Positions 22,611-34,472 of a stretch of 64,000 bases of DNA are shown here, in pieces. The position numbers and the translations under genes were made by a program. The stretch is taken from the NCBI RefSeq assembly GCF_914767665.1, contig NC_059502.1, positions 37,032,812-37,096,811 of the forward strand, written 5' to 3'. Numbering within the stretch: position 1 is the stretch's first letter; every line of letters begins with the position of its first letter. Under the pieces are notes generated by a model. The model was not told the DNA's origin. It searched no databases and saw only the letters and a program-made list of their open reading frames with translations. The DNA comes from Harmonia axyridis. Taxonomy: Eukaryota; Arthropoda; Insecta; Coleoptera; Coccinellidae.

Positions 22611-23943
22611 ACTGCCGTGCTAACAACAAAGGTCCTATCTGCAAAATTTGATAAATTGGCTTTTTTGGCTCATAGTATTCGTAGACACATTATTTATGTA
22701 TGTACAAAAGGAGATTGTCCTATATGCTTTCTAAGTTCCTTTTTTATACCTAAATGTTTTGTCCTAACTCAATAAAATGCTCTGTTTACTAACATAATAT
22801 GTCCGATCTCACATATACTAAGAAAAAAAGTCCTTTCTCACTTTGAAAATGCAGTAAGGACAATTTAAGTTAGCATTTTGTACAGAGCGAGATCATTTAG
22901 GACAATAAAGCTTAGTATGTCAGAAGCACGTGAGTCACTTAACCTCAAATAATCAACTGTAAATGGTATTTGTGACTGTCAGAAATTGGGTGTTATTTCG
23001 TGTTTTTTGTATTTTTAACTATAAATAAAGTTAGTGAGAAATGGATGCAGGGTGAGTTTAACGATGTAACCTCATGTTTAGGCGATAACTGAATTAAATT
23101 CCGGTTTTTAGAGCATCACATAGCCGGCTCAGCGATAGTCGTTGTAAGCGATTAGTATTTCTTGCTTTAAATAACCAACTCAACGAAAAAAAATATCATT
23201 AGAAGTTCTAAGCAAAGTAATAAAGTCAGAAAGAATAAGGATCCAGATTTTATCCCATCAGAATTCGACAATACTATAAGTGATAGTGAGTCGGATTCGA
23301 GTTTTTTTTCCTACAAAACGGAATTCGAAAAAGATTTCATTGAATTGAAAAATATTTTTATTATGAAGTACGCTAAGCGCAAGCTCACAAAGCCGCAAAC
23401 TCGTAGCATATGTCGCGGAGTGGCTTTAGATCGAAAAAATAATCTAATAGCCAAATTAAAAGCTCACATTCCCCAGAATCGAATGAAATTTTGGGAAGAA
23501 CTCCCAGTCAATGAAGGTGGTTCTCAAGAGGAAACTGAATAATATTTTTGTCTTTCTATAATGTTATATTAGGAATTATACATTTATTTTTATATACATG
23601 CAAAAATGTGAAGAACGTAATAAGTTTGAAAAATTATTGGAATTAAAGAGTGTTCAGTAAATTCGACAATTAGTTTTATTTAGGACATTTGCATTAAGTG
23701 CAAGTAATTTTATATACTAGGCTATCTTGTCCTAAGTGACTATCTAATCAAAAATCTACTAATGCGAAAAAGATTAATCGAAATTATGTTTTTCAATTCA
23801 ATTGTATTCTTTGACATAATATATAAAATAAAATGTGAAGAGTTTGTTCGAATACTGTAAGTTATACAATGAAATGAAACAAAAACCTGATTATCTCAAA
23901 ACATGAATTTTGCAGATAGGACCTTTGATGTTAGGACGGCAGT
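22611..23943. mobile_element. Unclassified terminal-inverted-repeat element, 1.33 kb
   Basis: The 38-bp ends at 22611-22648 and 23906-23943 are inverted complements with two mismatches; each begins ACTGCCGT and contains AAGGTCCTATCTGC. The word GTCCTA or its complement recurs inside both subterminal regions (near 22712, 22749, 22830, 22860, 22898 and 23724), as transposase-binding repeats do. No clear target duplication was found. It contains the spliced ORF at 23041-23542 but no recognisable DDE transposase. Confidence 0.75.
23041..23542 (+). CDS. Putative two-exon gene of the TIR element, 116-aa unknown protein
   Basis: Exon 1 is 23041-23051 (ATGGATGCAGG, start in context GAAATGG), with donor GG/GTGAGT at 23052. 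Exon 2 is 23203-23542 with acceptor ATCATTAG. Joining gives 351 nt in one frame with stop TAA (23540-23542). The protein starts MDAGSSKQ. It has an acidic serine/aspartate stretch (about residues 17-37, 'PDFIPSEFDN', 'SDSESDSSF'), a lysine/arginine-rich middle ('KRKLTKPQTRS') and an acidic tail ('GGSQEETE'). No transmembrane segment, zinc finger or DDE motif is seen. The unspliced frame lacks an ATG before the middle, which is why splicing is proposed. The function is unknown; it may be an accessory DNA-binding protein or a deletion remnant of a larger transposase. The intron is inferred, not proved. Confidence 0.5.
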
Positions 23944-23959
23944 ACATGTGTCACGTGTT

Positions 23960-24575
23960 ACAAAAGTCCGGAAAAAAATTGGAGTGCTAGTTCCATTTTC
24001 ACTTTACTTTTCCAGAAGTTCAAACTTCATTTTTTCATTTCAATTTTTTCATACAAAAAAAATGTTAGATTTGACGACCACGTGGAGCATACATATTCAA
24101 AATCAACTCGCAAAGTTTTTCAATTTTTGATAATGGTGCGGTCTCCTGACAAAATAAATATAATTGAATGATGAAATATTACAAATTAAGTTCTTCCTAC
24201 TTTGATACTTGTTTTATTTCATGGTGTTACAAAATTGGCCATCACAATGTTTCTTTTTTTCTAATTGTAATCTGGTGAACTTAAATTAAAAAGTATTGGA
24301 TGCTGTGAAACCAAATTCATCAGGTGGAGCACTCTCTCTTCCGTGAAATGCTCCGTATAAATCATTTCCATTCAATAGAACACGAAGACAGAGCGTTCGT
24401 ACAAGAGCAAGCGAGGTCCTGTGAATATGGAAATTTAATTTCGAACACATGCACCACCCGAAAATTAGTTAACTCGAATTTCTATTTTTTCCTGTTGTTC
24501 CTGAAGAGATCATATCTTTGGTCTCAGGTTTGAAAAATTGTGGTGAGTCTGGGCCCGTTAATATTTTTTCTAGTG
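23960..24575. other. No gene recognised
   Basis: AT-rich sequence with short broken frames only. Confidence 0.4.
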
Positions 24576-24579
24576 CTCA

Positions 24580-25076
24580 AATATAAATAATAAAAATAAA
24601 TGCTCCCTTTATTGCGGAGCATTTTTCGGAGTTGATCAATTTATCTGTTTCCTTGGGTCAATTTCCAGCCGTTTTGAAGCACGCAGTTGTAAATCCAGTA
24701 GATATGATATAAAAGGGGTAATATTAATGACTTAGAAAATTATCGGCCAATATCTTTATTAAGTCGGCTATCAAAGGTAATAGAGAATATTTTTCGATTT
24801 AATTCGATTTAAGCATTTTATTTCCTTAAACCAGAGTTTTTTATTGGGAAAATGTATCAAATGGGTTTCAGAGGAGTATGCCTCGATTGGATTCGCAGTT
24901 TTCTATCCAACCGGTCTATGGTGGTTAAGCACGGTGGCTTCCATTCCCGAAGAAATTATTCAAAATTGGGTGTCCCCCAGGGTTCAGTCTTGAGGCCACT
25001 TTTTTTTCTCTTATTCATCAACGAGCTTCCTCAGCATATTGTGACTTGCATAATAATACTCTTTGCTGAGTAGAGT
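24580..25076 (+). pseudogene. Non-LTR reverse transcriptase fragment cut at its active site
   Basis: Broken frames read 'FPAVLKHAVVNPV', 'ENYRPISLLSRLSK' and, after an internal deletion, 'MGFRGVCLDWIRSFLSNR' then 'KLGVPQGSVLRPLFFLLFIN'. The sequence stops at 'ILFAE', exactly where the F/Y-A-D-D catalytic box should be, because repeat copy B begins there (25082). The RT is jockey-like. The remainder was not found beyond the repeat. Confidence 0.7.
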
Positions 25077-25081
25077 TGCTT

Positions 25082-27415
25082 GACTACGTATTTATAAATT
25101 CATAAAATCTCGAATAACTCATGAATTATTGAATTTGGGAGCATAATCATGTTTGGACATTGCCCTTATTTTTCTCCGTAGAATCCAACGCAATCATACA
25201 AAAATAGGGTTCTAATTTGAAAATCGAAAGTCATGATCAAATTTTGTTCACAATTTTTGGCACAATGTTTGAAACACCCTGTGATGATATTTCTCGAGTG
25301 CAAGATAAACACGATATTTCTAAATCATTCTAGTACGAGAAAGTGAATCGAGTATACGCGTAGGATATTCACAGTAAAAAAAATCACGTAATTGTGACAA
25401 AGGAAATTCTTTCTTTTTTCGGTTTTTTCTTAATATTCTGAAATCAATAAAAACATACGCAATAATTTTAAGAAGGAGTAATTGAGAATTGAGTAACTGA
25501 TAATATCTGAGACATTAAATGAAAAAACAGTTTTTTTTGAAATTTTTTTTTTCACTTCTTGTATAACCGCAAGTGCCGCTTCTAAAGTATTTTAGCTGAA
25601 TAGGGCATCATGAGCAATATCATATTCCGAATTTTCCGATTTCAAATAGGCCCCGTTCTCCAGAAACGTCTAATATGCAGTCGAACTTGAGACACCTTGT
25701 ATACTAGATTTCGATTCTCTTCATTCAAAACTTCATACTATGTACGATAAACAAAATTCCAAATATATTTGAGATATTGGACATTGCAAATACTTCACTA
25801 GAAAATTCGACAACTAAAAAATATTTACATGCAGACACTTTCACCATTCATTGTACGTAGTCAGGCACGTTTCTTCTTACTCTCGGCATAGGGGTTCCAG
25901 ATTAATGCGATCGAATGAACATTGAACCTCAAGTCAAATGGCAAAACGTGAGAACAAACTATGTCAATCCTGAGAAAGCTCTGCCGCCTCTATCTAATTT
26001 CTTAGAGTTTTTCATCATCCTCCTGTCGAGTTCTATTGTCAACGTTGGAACATTGCATTAGTTCTGTCACGTTACAGGCTCACAATAATATAAGAAAGGC
26101 CCTCTATTTCATCGTACATTATTCGCCTTTCTGCGATGACACTGTAAGAAAATTAATTAAATTGTCTGCAGTATTCGTTATGAGGCTTTTTGAATGCAAT
26201 TGATGATATGGAATATTTTGAATGAGCCTCCTTTGTATTTTTGGATGATTGTTTCAAATAATAAACTTTTACTTTGCTTGGTGCTTTATAGTGTTCTGAG
26301 TTAGTATTGCTCAACAGGCGGTCGTTTTTATTTATTATCCTCAGTTACGTTACGAAATACATAGCCTGGGTCTTTCGTACTATTTTCTTAAAATATGCAG
26401 AATCAGATTGAACCATCATTTGCATAAACCTAACAACAACGCGAATTATTTCTCCTTGAATTTCAGTTTTGATTGGGTTGGTGAATTTGTATTCATAGAT
26501 TTGGTGTAGAAAACTCCGCAATTAATTTTTTTTATGAAAAATTTTTAGGAATGAAAAAAAATGAATTCAGTGTAAGTTATTTTTTATGGATTCAAATTTT
26601 AATCGAATAGATGATTAAGGAAACGCGGCATGTAATGAACAATAAATGTGAATGAATTCTAATGAATAAATGATGACATATCAGAATTGAATTCAGGTTT
26701 CAGATTCTTCTGCTGAGTTGCGTCTTCATAAAACTTTCGAACATTTAGTTTTTTTTTTCTTTGATATGAATACATAAAATAACTAGATGATGCGTATGAA
26801 TCATTATTTTTAATTCGAATCGATGTTGCAGACATGATTGATGCCAAGATGTTTAAGATTAGTTATAAAAAATCATTTGTGAAATTCGTTGAAATTAAAA
26901 CAACATTATTTAATTATATCTTCAAGGAATCCAGATTTCTCGGAAAAAGTTGGTAATGAAGCCCTTCATTATTTGCCGCATTTCTAAAGCGAGCCCTGCA
27001 GTTTGAAGTTCTTCTACTCAGTTCAGTTTTGACTTCATCAAAAGTATGAATATTTTTTTCTTTAAGATTATCAAATAATACAATTGGATTATGCGGATTA
27101 ACCATCATTTAAAATTCGAATGCGTCCACGCCCAACACTAGTTAATTTGATGGAAAAAATCAAAAATATTTCAATATAATGACATAATGAAACTTCTTAT
27201 ATTTCTTGAAAAGGAGAAATTGGAAATGATGAAATGGAATCTTTTTTCGTATATTTTGCATTGCAATGATATTCTGATTGAATAATTGGAAGGAAAAATA
27301 ATCTAGAAGCTGCCCCAAGTGGCAATAAAACTTTCAGCAAAGCGAACGCCGACAAGCGTCAACGACTCTCAAACATCACTATGAGGGGATTACTTGTCGT
27401 CTGGATATTATGAGT
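25082..27415 (-). repeat. 2.4-kb dispersed repeat, copy B (inverted relative to copy A)
   Basis: Complement of 9790-12098 with only point changes and small indels. It is inserted into the RT fragment at the low-coordinate side. At the other side it is interrupted by a truncated RTE copy and about 1.4 kb of other sequence; the missing end of the repeat reappears at 29065-29205. Confidence 0.85.
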
Positions 27416-27427
27416 ATATTGCATAAT

Positions 27428-27630
27428 TCTGTCCACAGTGTGTCTGTGGACAGAATGTCGGATGACCGCTTGGCAAAGATCGAAAAGGAGGAAAAACCAA
27501 ATACATCCCGACCACCAGGACGACCACCTACAAGGTGGTATGAAAGCTGGTCTTCGTCATCCCAGCAGCAGCTAGAAAACCATTGATGAAAACACAGGAT
27601 TAGTCCTAACTTACGATGAAGAAGAAGAAG
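27428..27630 (+). mobile_element. 203-bp 5'-truncated RTE-like retrotransposon copy
   Basis: Perfect 12-bp target duplications ATATTGCATAAT flank it at 27416-27427 and 27631-27642. The plus strand encodes the extreme C-terminus of an endonuclease-RT ORF, 'DDRLAKIEKEEKPNTSRPPG' then 'RPPTRW', the arginine/proline-rich motif also seen at the end of the RTE ORF at 45.7 kb. It ends in a (GAA)n tail. The clean duplication means a recent insertion by target-primed reverse transcription. Confidence 0.85.
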
Positions 27631-27642
27631 ATATTGCATAAT

Positions 27643-27825
27643 GCGGCACCTTTGCTGGTTTTTTTTTTGTTAATAAAATTGGTCGATAATACTGTTGTAG
27701 CTGAACAAATTAAATTTCATTCGTGATTTTGAATTTCTACTCATGCGGTTTTTGTTGTTCATGCTTGAAATGCAGCCCTAGGCGACCGCCTACCCTGGCC
27801 TCTCCTAGCGATGGCCCTGACTTCT
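27643..27825 (-). mobile_element. hAT-type end fragment
   Basis: The complement of 27776-27823 starts CAGGGCCATCGCTAGG and continues 'GGCGGTCGCCTAGGGC', a typical terminus of ZMYM1-like hAT elements. No transposase is visible and the other end was not found. Confidence 0.4.
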
Positions 27826-27829
27826 TCCA

Positions 27830-29060
27830 GATAGAACCAAACAATTATGAAGGATGCGATTCAAATTCAAGTAACTCAAACTGAATATACAGAATAGGAA
27901 GTTGAAAAAAATGGCCAGAAGGCAGACTAGTTAATACGAGTAAGCGATCAGCAAACCATAATAATTTTTATACATTCATTCCACGTAATGAGTATTGTTC
28001 GCTGTAGTTCTTTGCTATAAGTAAAATCTTAGTGATTAGTTTTGTATTGATTCGAGGTACGGATGCACTCGGATAATTCCTTCGGATTTTTATTCGTGTT
28101 TTTCTGCAATGTAGAAAGCCTTTTTACTTATAGATATTTATTTGAATTTTTGATAGCGTTCACATGGGTTTTTGGGTTTGAAGTCTAAGAATTCTCTTAA
28201 ATTCCGTAAATATGTCTGTTCGAAAATATGTGTTCATTTTCCTTCAAAAACTGTACCTATATTCGATTAAGATGAAAATTTATGTCTTAAGGAGAATTTC
28301 GAGTTGAACAAATTTCCAGAACCGTAATAAATACAAAAAGGATAACGAAAAAAATTGACCAATATTTCGATATTCTTTTCGAATTTACTACGATGCTTGT
28401 GATGTGATCAACTTGAAATAACCTGTTACAGAATAATCATTTCGAGCTTCGTGGAACATTTCGCATGGGACGCTTAATCAGAACCATAGAAAATTCAAAA
28501 AGAATATCAAATAACAAAAATCTTATATTTATGTGACCACAGATTGAAAACAGATGACATTTTGAGTGCGTATATAGAGTAGCAAGTCTAAGCCTTGTGC
28601 ATAATTTCGTGTTAAAAGCGTCTTCAGACCAATAGATAATCAAAAAATTAAGCAAGCACTGACGTAGAGTCCTCTCTAATACCTGTCCGATATCTAGTAG
28701 CGACGATCTCCCCTGAAATGATCTGATATAAAATGTGAACCAGGATAGTTAGACCAATGATTCTTTCTGATATGTGCGTTAATTGCCTGAAGAAAGAAAA
28801 GAAATAACAGAAAGATCGAGGAATTCATGGAATTATTTTAATAAGGTTTTTCGTTCTTCAAAAAAAACAAAATTTTTCCAATAAAATGACATTGTGTCGA
28901 AAGTAAATACTCTTTTATTCTATTCTTTCATGTCATTTCACTTTGCTAATAATTTGAGATGATTGTATTCCATAATAAATGAACTTCGGGGACACCTATT
29001 TTCAAAACTGAAAACCGAAGTTCAGACTTCCAACTTGTGTTTAAAGATAGAAAAGAACAT
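27830..29060. other. No gene recognised
   Basis: AT-rich sequence inserted between the two parts of repeat copy B. Only short frames. Confidence 0.4.
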
Positions 29061-29064
29061 ATTG

Positions 29065-29205
29065 GAGCAAAAATCTACAATACAAGAATAGGCTTACATA
29101 ATAAACCATATTATCATTAATATTATATCTTTATGAAAGTTTGCGACGGATTCTCAAGCCTCTCAAAGAATTTCGATGTTTTAAGCCGAGAAAACTGATG
29201 GAATC
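29065..29205 (-). repeat. Displaced end of repeat copy B
   Basis: Complement of 9650-9760: 'AAAAATCTACAATACAAGAA' and 'AGAATTTCGATGTTTT' are shared. It is separated from the rest of copy B by about 1.65 kb. Confidence 0.75.
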
Positions 29206-29975
29206 TTGGGGGAGGCATGCAGTTTTCCTTGTCTTTATACTTCCATCTCCGTAGAACGACTGGTTTTATATCATAAGCCATTCCCTTCTTCCGAGAGATG
29301 TGAAGACTACGACGTAATATCTTGGGCAAGCAGAGAGTCACTACAAAGGTTAACATTGAATTATAAACACGAACAAGCAGAAATCAACAGAGTTATGGAA
29401 TTATGGTTTGAAAGTTGATACGATTTTTATTGAAAAAAATTACATCAATATCAATTTGAACAGGCGTATAAAAGCTTCCGACTCAAGTCAGTGCCTTCCT
29501 CATTTATTTTTATATTGATGTTTATTAAACCCACAAATAATTTCTCTTATACGTACAGCCATATTATTTTACAATAAAGGAAATAATTCCCCTAAAAAAA
29601 TTAGGAAAGCTCTAACATGATATCAAGAACTTCCAGGCACTTGATCATTCATGGGGCTATTATGCCCTTGGAAACCACAGAATAGTAAATTGGTATATGT
29701 GGTCTTCATTGGCGCGTATAAATGAATCATGGGGGGAGCATTCGGTATTCCCTGTCTTATATCCTTCCATCTCTGTAAAACGGTTGAGTTTATATCATAA
29801 GCCATTTCGATTTTCCGAGAGATGGGAAGCCCACGAAGTAATGTCTCGGACAAGCAGAGAGTAGCTACAAAGGTAAACATTAAATTATAAACACGATCAA
29901 GCAGAAATCAACTAATGAGTTGTGGAATAATGGTTTGAAAGTTGATACGACCTTCCGTGAAAAAATTACATCAAT
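29205..29975. repeat. Direct duplication, two 0.25-kb units
   Basis: 29205-29450 and 29727-29975 are similar in the same orientation ('TTTATATCATAAGCCATT', 'ACAAGCAGAAATCAAC'/'TCAAGCAGAAATCAAC', 'TGGTTTGAAAGTTGATACGA'). About 275 bp of other sequence separates them. No coding function is evident. Confidence 0.8.
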
Positions 29976-29979
29976 ATGA

Positions 29980-31095
29980 AATATTTTGATTATACATCAG
30001 TGCTTTCCTACTTTTGCTGTAATTATTGTACCTGCTGGTGCAATCTTCATAGATGGATAAAACTTTCAATTTCATTTAATTAAAACTTTGTAATAGATTT
30101 CGTTTTCAATACAGCCTAATACCAGATCAGTTGCCGGAAACTGCAACTGTTTGTTTCCGATCCATTTCAAGCCTTGTTTTTCTGTCGAGCACAAGATAAA
30201 TTGGAAAAATCGAATGATCAATCATCCGCGTTTTATCTGATGTATTAATTTCTCTGTCTCTGAAAGCCGAAGAGCGTGATCATAATTCAGCAAACAAAGT
30301 AGCGCTTTTCTATTTCCGAACCTAAGATTTTTGTTGGATCCATTAAACTATCAGCCAAGAAAGTTGATTTATACGTTTTTACGCTGGTGAATCGAAAGTA
30401 TAATGAAAAAATTTCTGGTTTTATACTCCTAATTCTTGGGATTTGACTTCCATTCAGAAGGAAATGAATCATGTTAGAAATTAGCACTTAATAATTCACG
30501 TTTATGATGAAGAACTTATTATTGAATAAATGAGCTGTCGAGTTCAGACGCCGATTTTAATTGACCCTCATTCAGTGCGATATTGAAAATTTTCGATGTT
30601 GTTATGTCGGAAATTTCCACGTGCAGTATTTTCGTTGTGATTGGTTCTGAAAAATTGATCTATTTGATGTGATTTCGAATTTTTCAAGTATTGTAATCGT
30701 ATTGTACCTACTTATACTTGCAATACACTATGGAGTTGATAAGTGATTATTAATGAATGAACCTAGAAAGAAAGTTTTATTTTTCGAGATTCCGATGAAA
30801 ACTCAATATGTTTCACACTACGTGGTGTGAAATTTTCGCTCTTTCGCATTCGAAATTTAAGAATCTGAGTTTCTCAGATATGTTCCATTTTTTCCTCCCC
30901 TATAGTACAACGTTTTGTCTTTCACCTAGTTCTCTGTATGTATTATTCATTAATTTGGGTATCTAGGTTAGAATTACTTGAGAATTATTTATAATATATA
31001 ATAAGTATCTAAGAATGTAGGTAATAAGTATATACGTTTTGGCGCATCCGCCTCTTCAGTATACACATAGATTAAATTTACATCTAAAAACGAAA
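29980..31095. other. No gene recognised
   Basis: AT-rich sequence with short frames; nothing supported. Confidence 0.4.
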
Positions 31096-31303
31096 TACAT
31101 TACCTTATAAAATAAAATTATTATTATAACGTGATACAGAGTTGAGGCTTAGCCTGTAAACTCTAAAATAGGTTAAAATAAGTAATGTTGCCACAAATTA
31201 CAAGATTACAAAAATATTAAAAAAAAAAATTATATGAAGAAAGGGATGAAAACAAAATTCGTGCTATTGCATGAAAAACGATCACAAAAAAAACAATTCA
31301 ATT

Positions 31304-34118
31304 TCACAAACACAGTGCATTCTGTGAGGCCCACAAGTCAAGTTTGTTCTTGAAACTGTTCACACTAGGCGCACAAACTATCTCGGTCGGCAATCTGTTC
31401 CAAACCTCGAACACTCTGTTGGAGATGAAGTACTGCCTGGTGGTGGTAAAGAATCTCTCACGTGAGAGTTTGAACGTATGTCCTCTGAGATTATTTGAGT
31501 TGAGCACAAAAAGATGACTGAGGTCACAATCGAAGAGACTATGTAGCGATATATAAGTTATTATGAGATCGCCCCTCAACCTCCTGAACGAGAACCTAGA
31601 GATATTCATTAGGGCTAACCTACTTTCATAATCTGGACGCACAAAGCCATACGGTATTCGGGTGGCCCTCCGCTGAACCGATTCTAGTAGAGTAGCATCC
31701 CTGATGAGGCAGGGATACCAGACAGGACCGGCGAACTCCAGAACTGGACGAATGTATTTCTTGTACAATTGCGCTGCAGTCATAGGATCGCAACCAGCGA
31801 AGGACCTTCCGAAGAGATAGAGAAGCTTTCTTGCTCTGCTCGTGCAGTGTGCTATATGCTGACTCCATGACAGATCCTCCGTCACAATCCCACCCATATC
31901 GTTGTGAGCAGATACATTTTCAATCAGCTGCCCCTCAACATAATAAGAAAATCTTGGATTCTTTTTTCCTAAATGTAACACCTTAAACTTTTGAACATTT
32001 AACGGAAGCAGCCAGTCATCACAACACCTCGCCAGGGTGTTGAGATCCTCCTGTAGGACAGAACGATGGGTTGGACAATTGAACAGCTTTGTATCGTCCG
32101 CGTATGAACAACACTGAGAACTCATAGATGCCGGCAGATCCGAAATATATACAAGGAACAGAATGGGACCCAGTACTGAACCCTGAGGCACGCCACTCAA
32201 AACATCCCTCATTGTAGACCTAGCCGAGCCCACTCTGACCGAAAACTTCCTGTTTGAAAGGAAGCTCCCAATCCAAGCGACCACATCGCCCCGAACGCCC
32301 ACATGCCACAGTTTATGCAACAATCTTCTCAGCGGAACTCGATCGAAGGCACGGGCAAAATCAAGGTGTATTGCATCAACCGATTCACCAGCATCAAGAG
32401 CCTTTGTCCACACGTTGAGACATTCTAGCAAATTAGTGGTTATAGACCTACCTGGAATGAATCCGTGCTGACCCTGAGGTAAGATATTATTGGACATTAA
32501 AAAGGGCAGCATAGCATTAGAAATGATCTTCTCCATTACTTTAACGGCTATTGAAGTTAGAGAGATAGGTCTATAATTTTCAGAAGACAGTCGATCACCT
32601 TTTTTGTATATAGGTGTTACAGATACCATTGTCCAACAACTTGGTAAGCGGTGAAATGTGAGAGGGGTTTTCATTATATCAGAAAGTGGGCAAGCAAGAG
32701 ATCTCACGCAACTCTTAAATAGCTTCATAGATAAGCCATCCACACCAGGTGCAGTGCCAGTCTTGAAGGATCCGATGACTTGTTGTACTGCCTCAGGAGT
32801 TATATCTTGTTGTACTGCCTCAGGAGTTATATCAACAGACTCAAAAGATAGCTGGGCACCTGGGGTCGCAATCTGTGGAAGAGCACCATCAGGCTCTCTT
32901 GAAAAAGCACGAGCGAAAGTATCAGCAAAGGTGTTAGCAATACTCAGAGGCTCGTCACAAAGATTTTCAGATTCATCAAGAATTACCGGAACAGAAACAG
33001 TGGTATTAAATGTTTGACGGACATATTTAAAGAAACTTTTCTTGTCACTACCTTACACCAACTTCGACTCGAACATTCTTTTAGCTGATTTTATGGTCAG
33101 AGAAAGACTATTTGAGTATCGCCTATGGATATCGAAGTCAGTCTCACGCCCACTCCTAATATAGCGTTGCCACAAAGATTTTTTTGAACTTATTTGACGA
33201 ATGATTTCCTCGTCGATCCAAGGTTTGACCGTATTCTGTCTCACTGTGACCGAGCGTGTGTGTCTTTCAACAGTCTCTACAATAATATGCTCCAACTTTT
33301 TCCACATATCCTCGACATCATTAGCATCCCTGAGTGTGCCCCAGCTAACCAACATCAACTTTCTGAAAATCGGTGAACTTTATTTTCTTTCTGGACATTG
33401 ACGACCTATTCTTCACAGAGAATTGTAATTTTGAGTACAGAACAACATGATCTGATTTGCCCACTGGTGATTCATGGTCCAAGGAGGATACCAAATTTCT
33501 GTCATTCACAAGAATCAAATCCAAAATTGACGGATTTTGACCTATGCGAAATCTCGTAGGCTGGCTCACAAGCTGCTGGAGATGACATTTATTGATCATG
33601 TCAAGGAACCCAGCTGAGGGTGAGGCATTATATGGTGAATTTATGACGGGCCACCTCAAGTCATTTAAATTGAAATCGCCTGCAATGAAAATATTCTTCT
33701 TTGAGTTCGATAAATCCTCAATCGCTTTGAACAAGAAGGAGTCCTACGGACATGGTCTAGGACGATAAACACATCCTAATGTAATGGAGAAATCTGACGT
33801 AGACAAATCAAGGAAAATATTATCTATACCAGGTGAAGGATAAGAATATGAAACAATGGAGTATTTATTTATTATATTAACACGAATATAGATGCAGCAG
33901 CCCCCATGACCTGGAGTTGTAACAATATCGCACCTGTAAATGACATATCCCGGAATATTACACGAAGCATCAGGGATGTTTGAATTTAACCATGTCTCTG
34001 TGATCATAACAAAGTCAGGTTTAGCAACATCAACAAGCACCATTAATTCATTCTTCTTTGCCGATAGAGAAGCCAGGTTTGTATACATTATCTTCCATTC
34101 TTCAGGTAGTGTTAGTTT
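31304..34118 (-). pseudogene. ORF2 (endonuclease + reverse transcriptase) of the 31-34 kb element
   Basis: The endonuclease domain (34118-33345) shows 'IMYTNLASLSAKKNELM', 'PDFVMITETWLN', 'GCVYRP', 'IAGDFNLNDLRWP', 'SILDLILVND' and 'GKSDHVVLYSKL'. A TAG (33744-33746) interrupts it. A frameshift lies near 33345-33358 and a TAA at 33053-33055, after which the RT frame stays open to 31304. RT motifs are 'ENYRPISLTSIAVKVMEKII', 'IHLDFARAFDRVP', 'SGVPQGSVLGPILFLVYISD', 'YADDTKLF' and the C-terminal 'SVQRRATRIPYG'. Catalytic residues are intact; three lesions inactivate it. A 27-bp in-frame tandem duplication lies just before the RT domain. Confidence 0.85.
32779..32832. repeat. 27-bp perfect tandem duplication in ORF2
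   Basis: The unit at 32779-32805 is repeated without change at 32806-32832. In the minus-strand reading it duplicates nine residues (ITPEAVQQD/ITPEAVQQV), so the frame is kept. Confidence 0.9.
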
Positions 34119-34472
34119 TTTGGAGGAGAATGATCAAGTGCAGTAGAGAAAACAATTTGTTTGGTAATTATTTGTAATACCAAAATTTTCGTTTGTACCC
34201 CAAGGATACTGGTAGAAAAATATCGCATTCCGCTGGGGTGCCAACTCAAAGCTTTTTTAGATTTTTCTCGAAAAAACAAATCAGTTTGGAAGTCCATCGT
34301 TAGTATCTGTAAGTAAGATCCCACTCATATCTACGAAACCACAGTTACGATGGATGTGTTGGTCATATTGAATTATGAAATAAAAACCAAGATGGATATC
34401 TCTCATGGACCACAGTCCAGTGATCTTGACACTAGATATTGGAATATATAGACTGCTCACGCAACGAAAATC

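Larger units (their letters stand above)
31100..34330 (-). mobile_element. Degenerate non-LTR retrotransposon (CR1/jockey-like), minus strand
   Basis: ORF2 runs from about 34120 to 31304. The 3' UTR follows, ending in a TAATAATAA-type tail near 31130-31110. Sequence upstream (34324-34112, open frame) may be the end of ORF1 but is not recognisable. No target duplication was identified. Confidence 0.7.
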
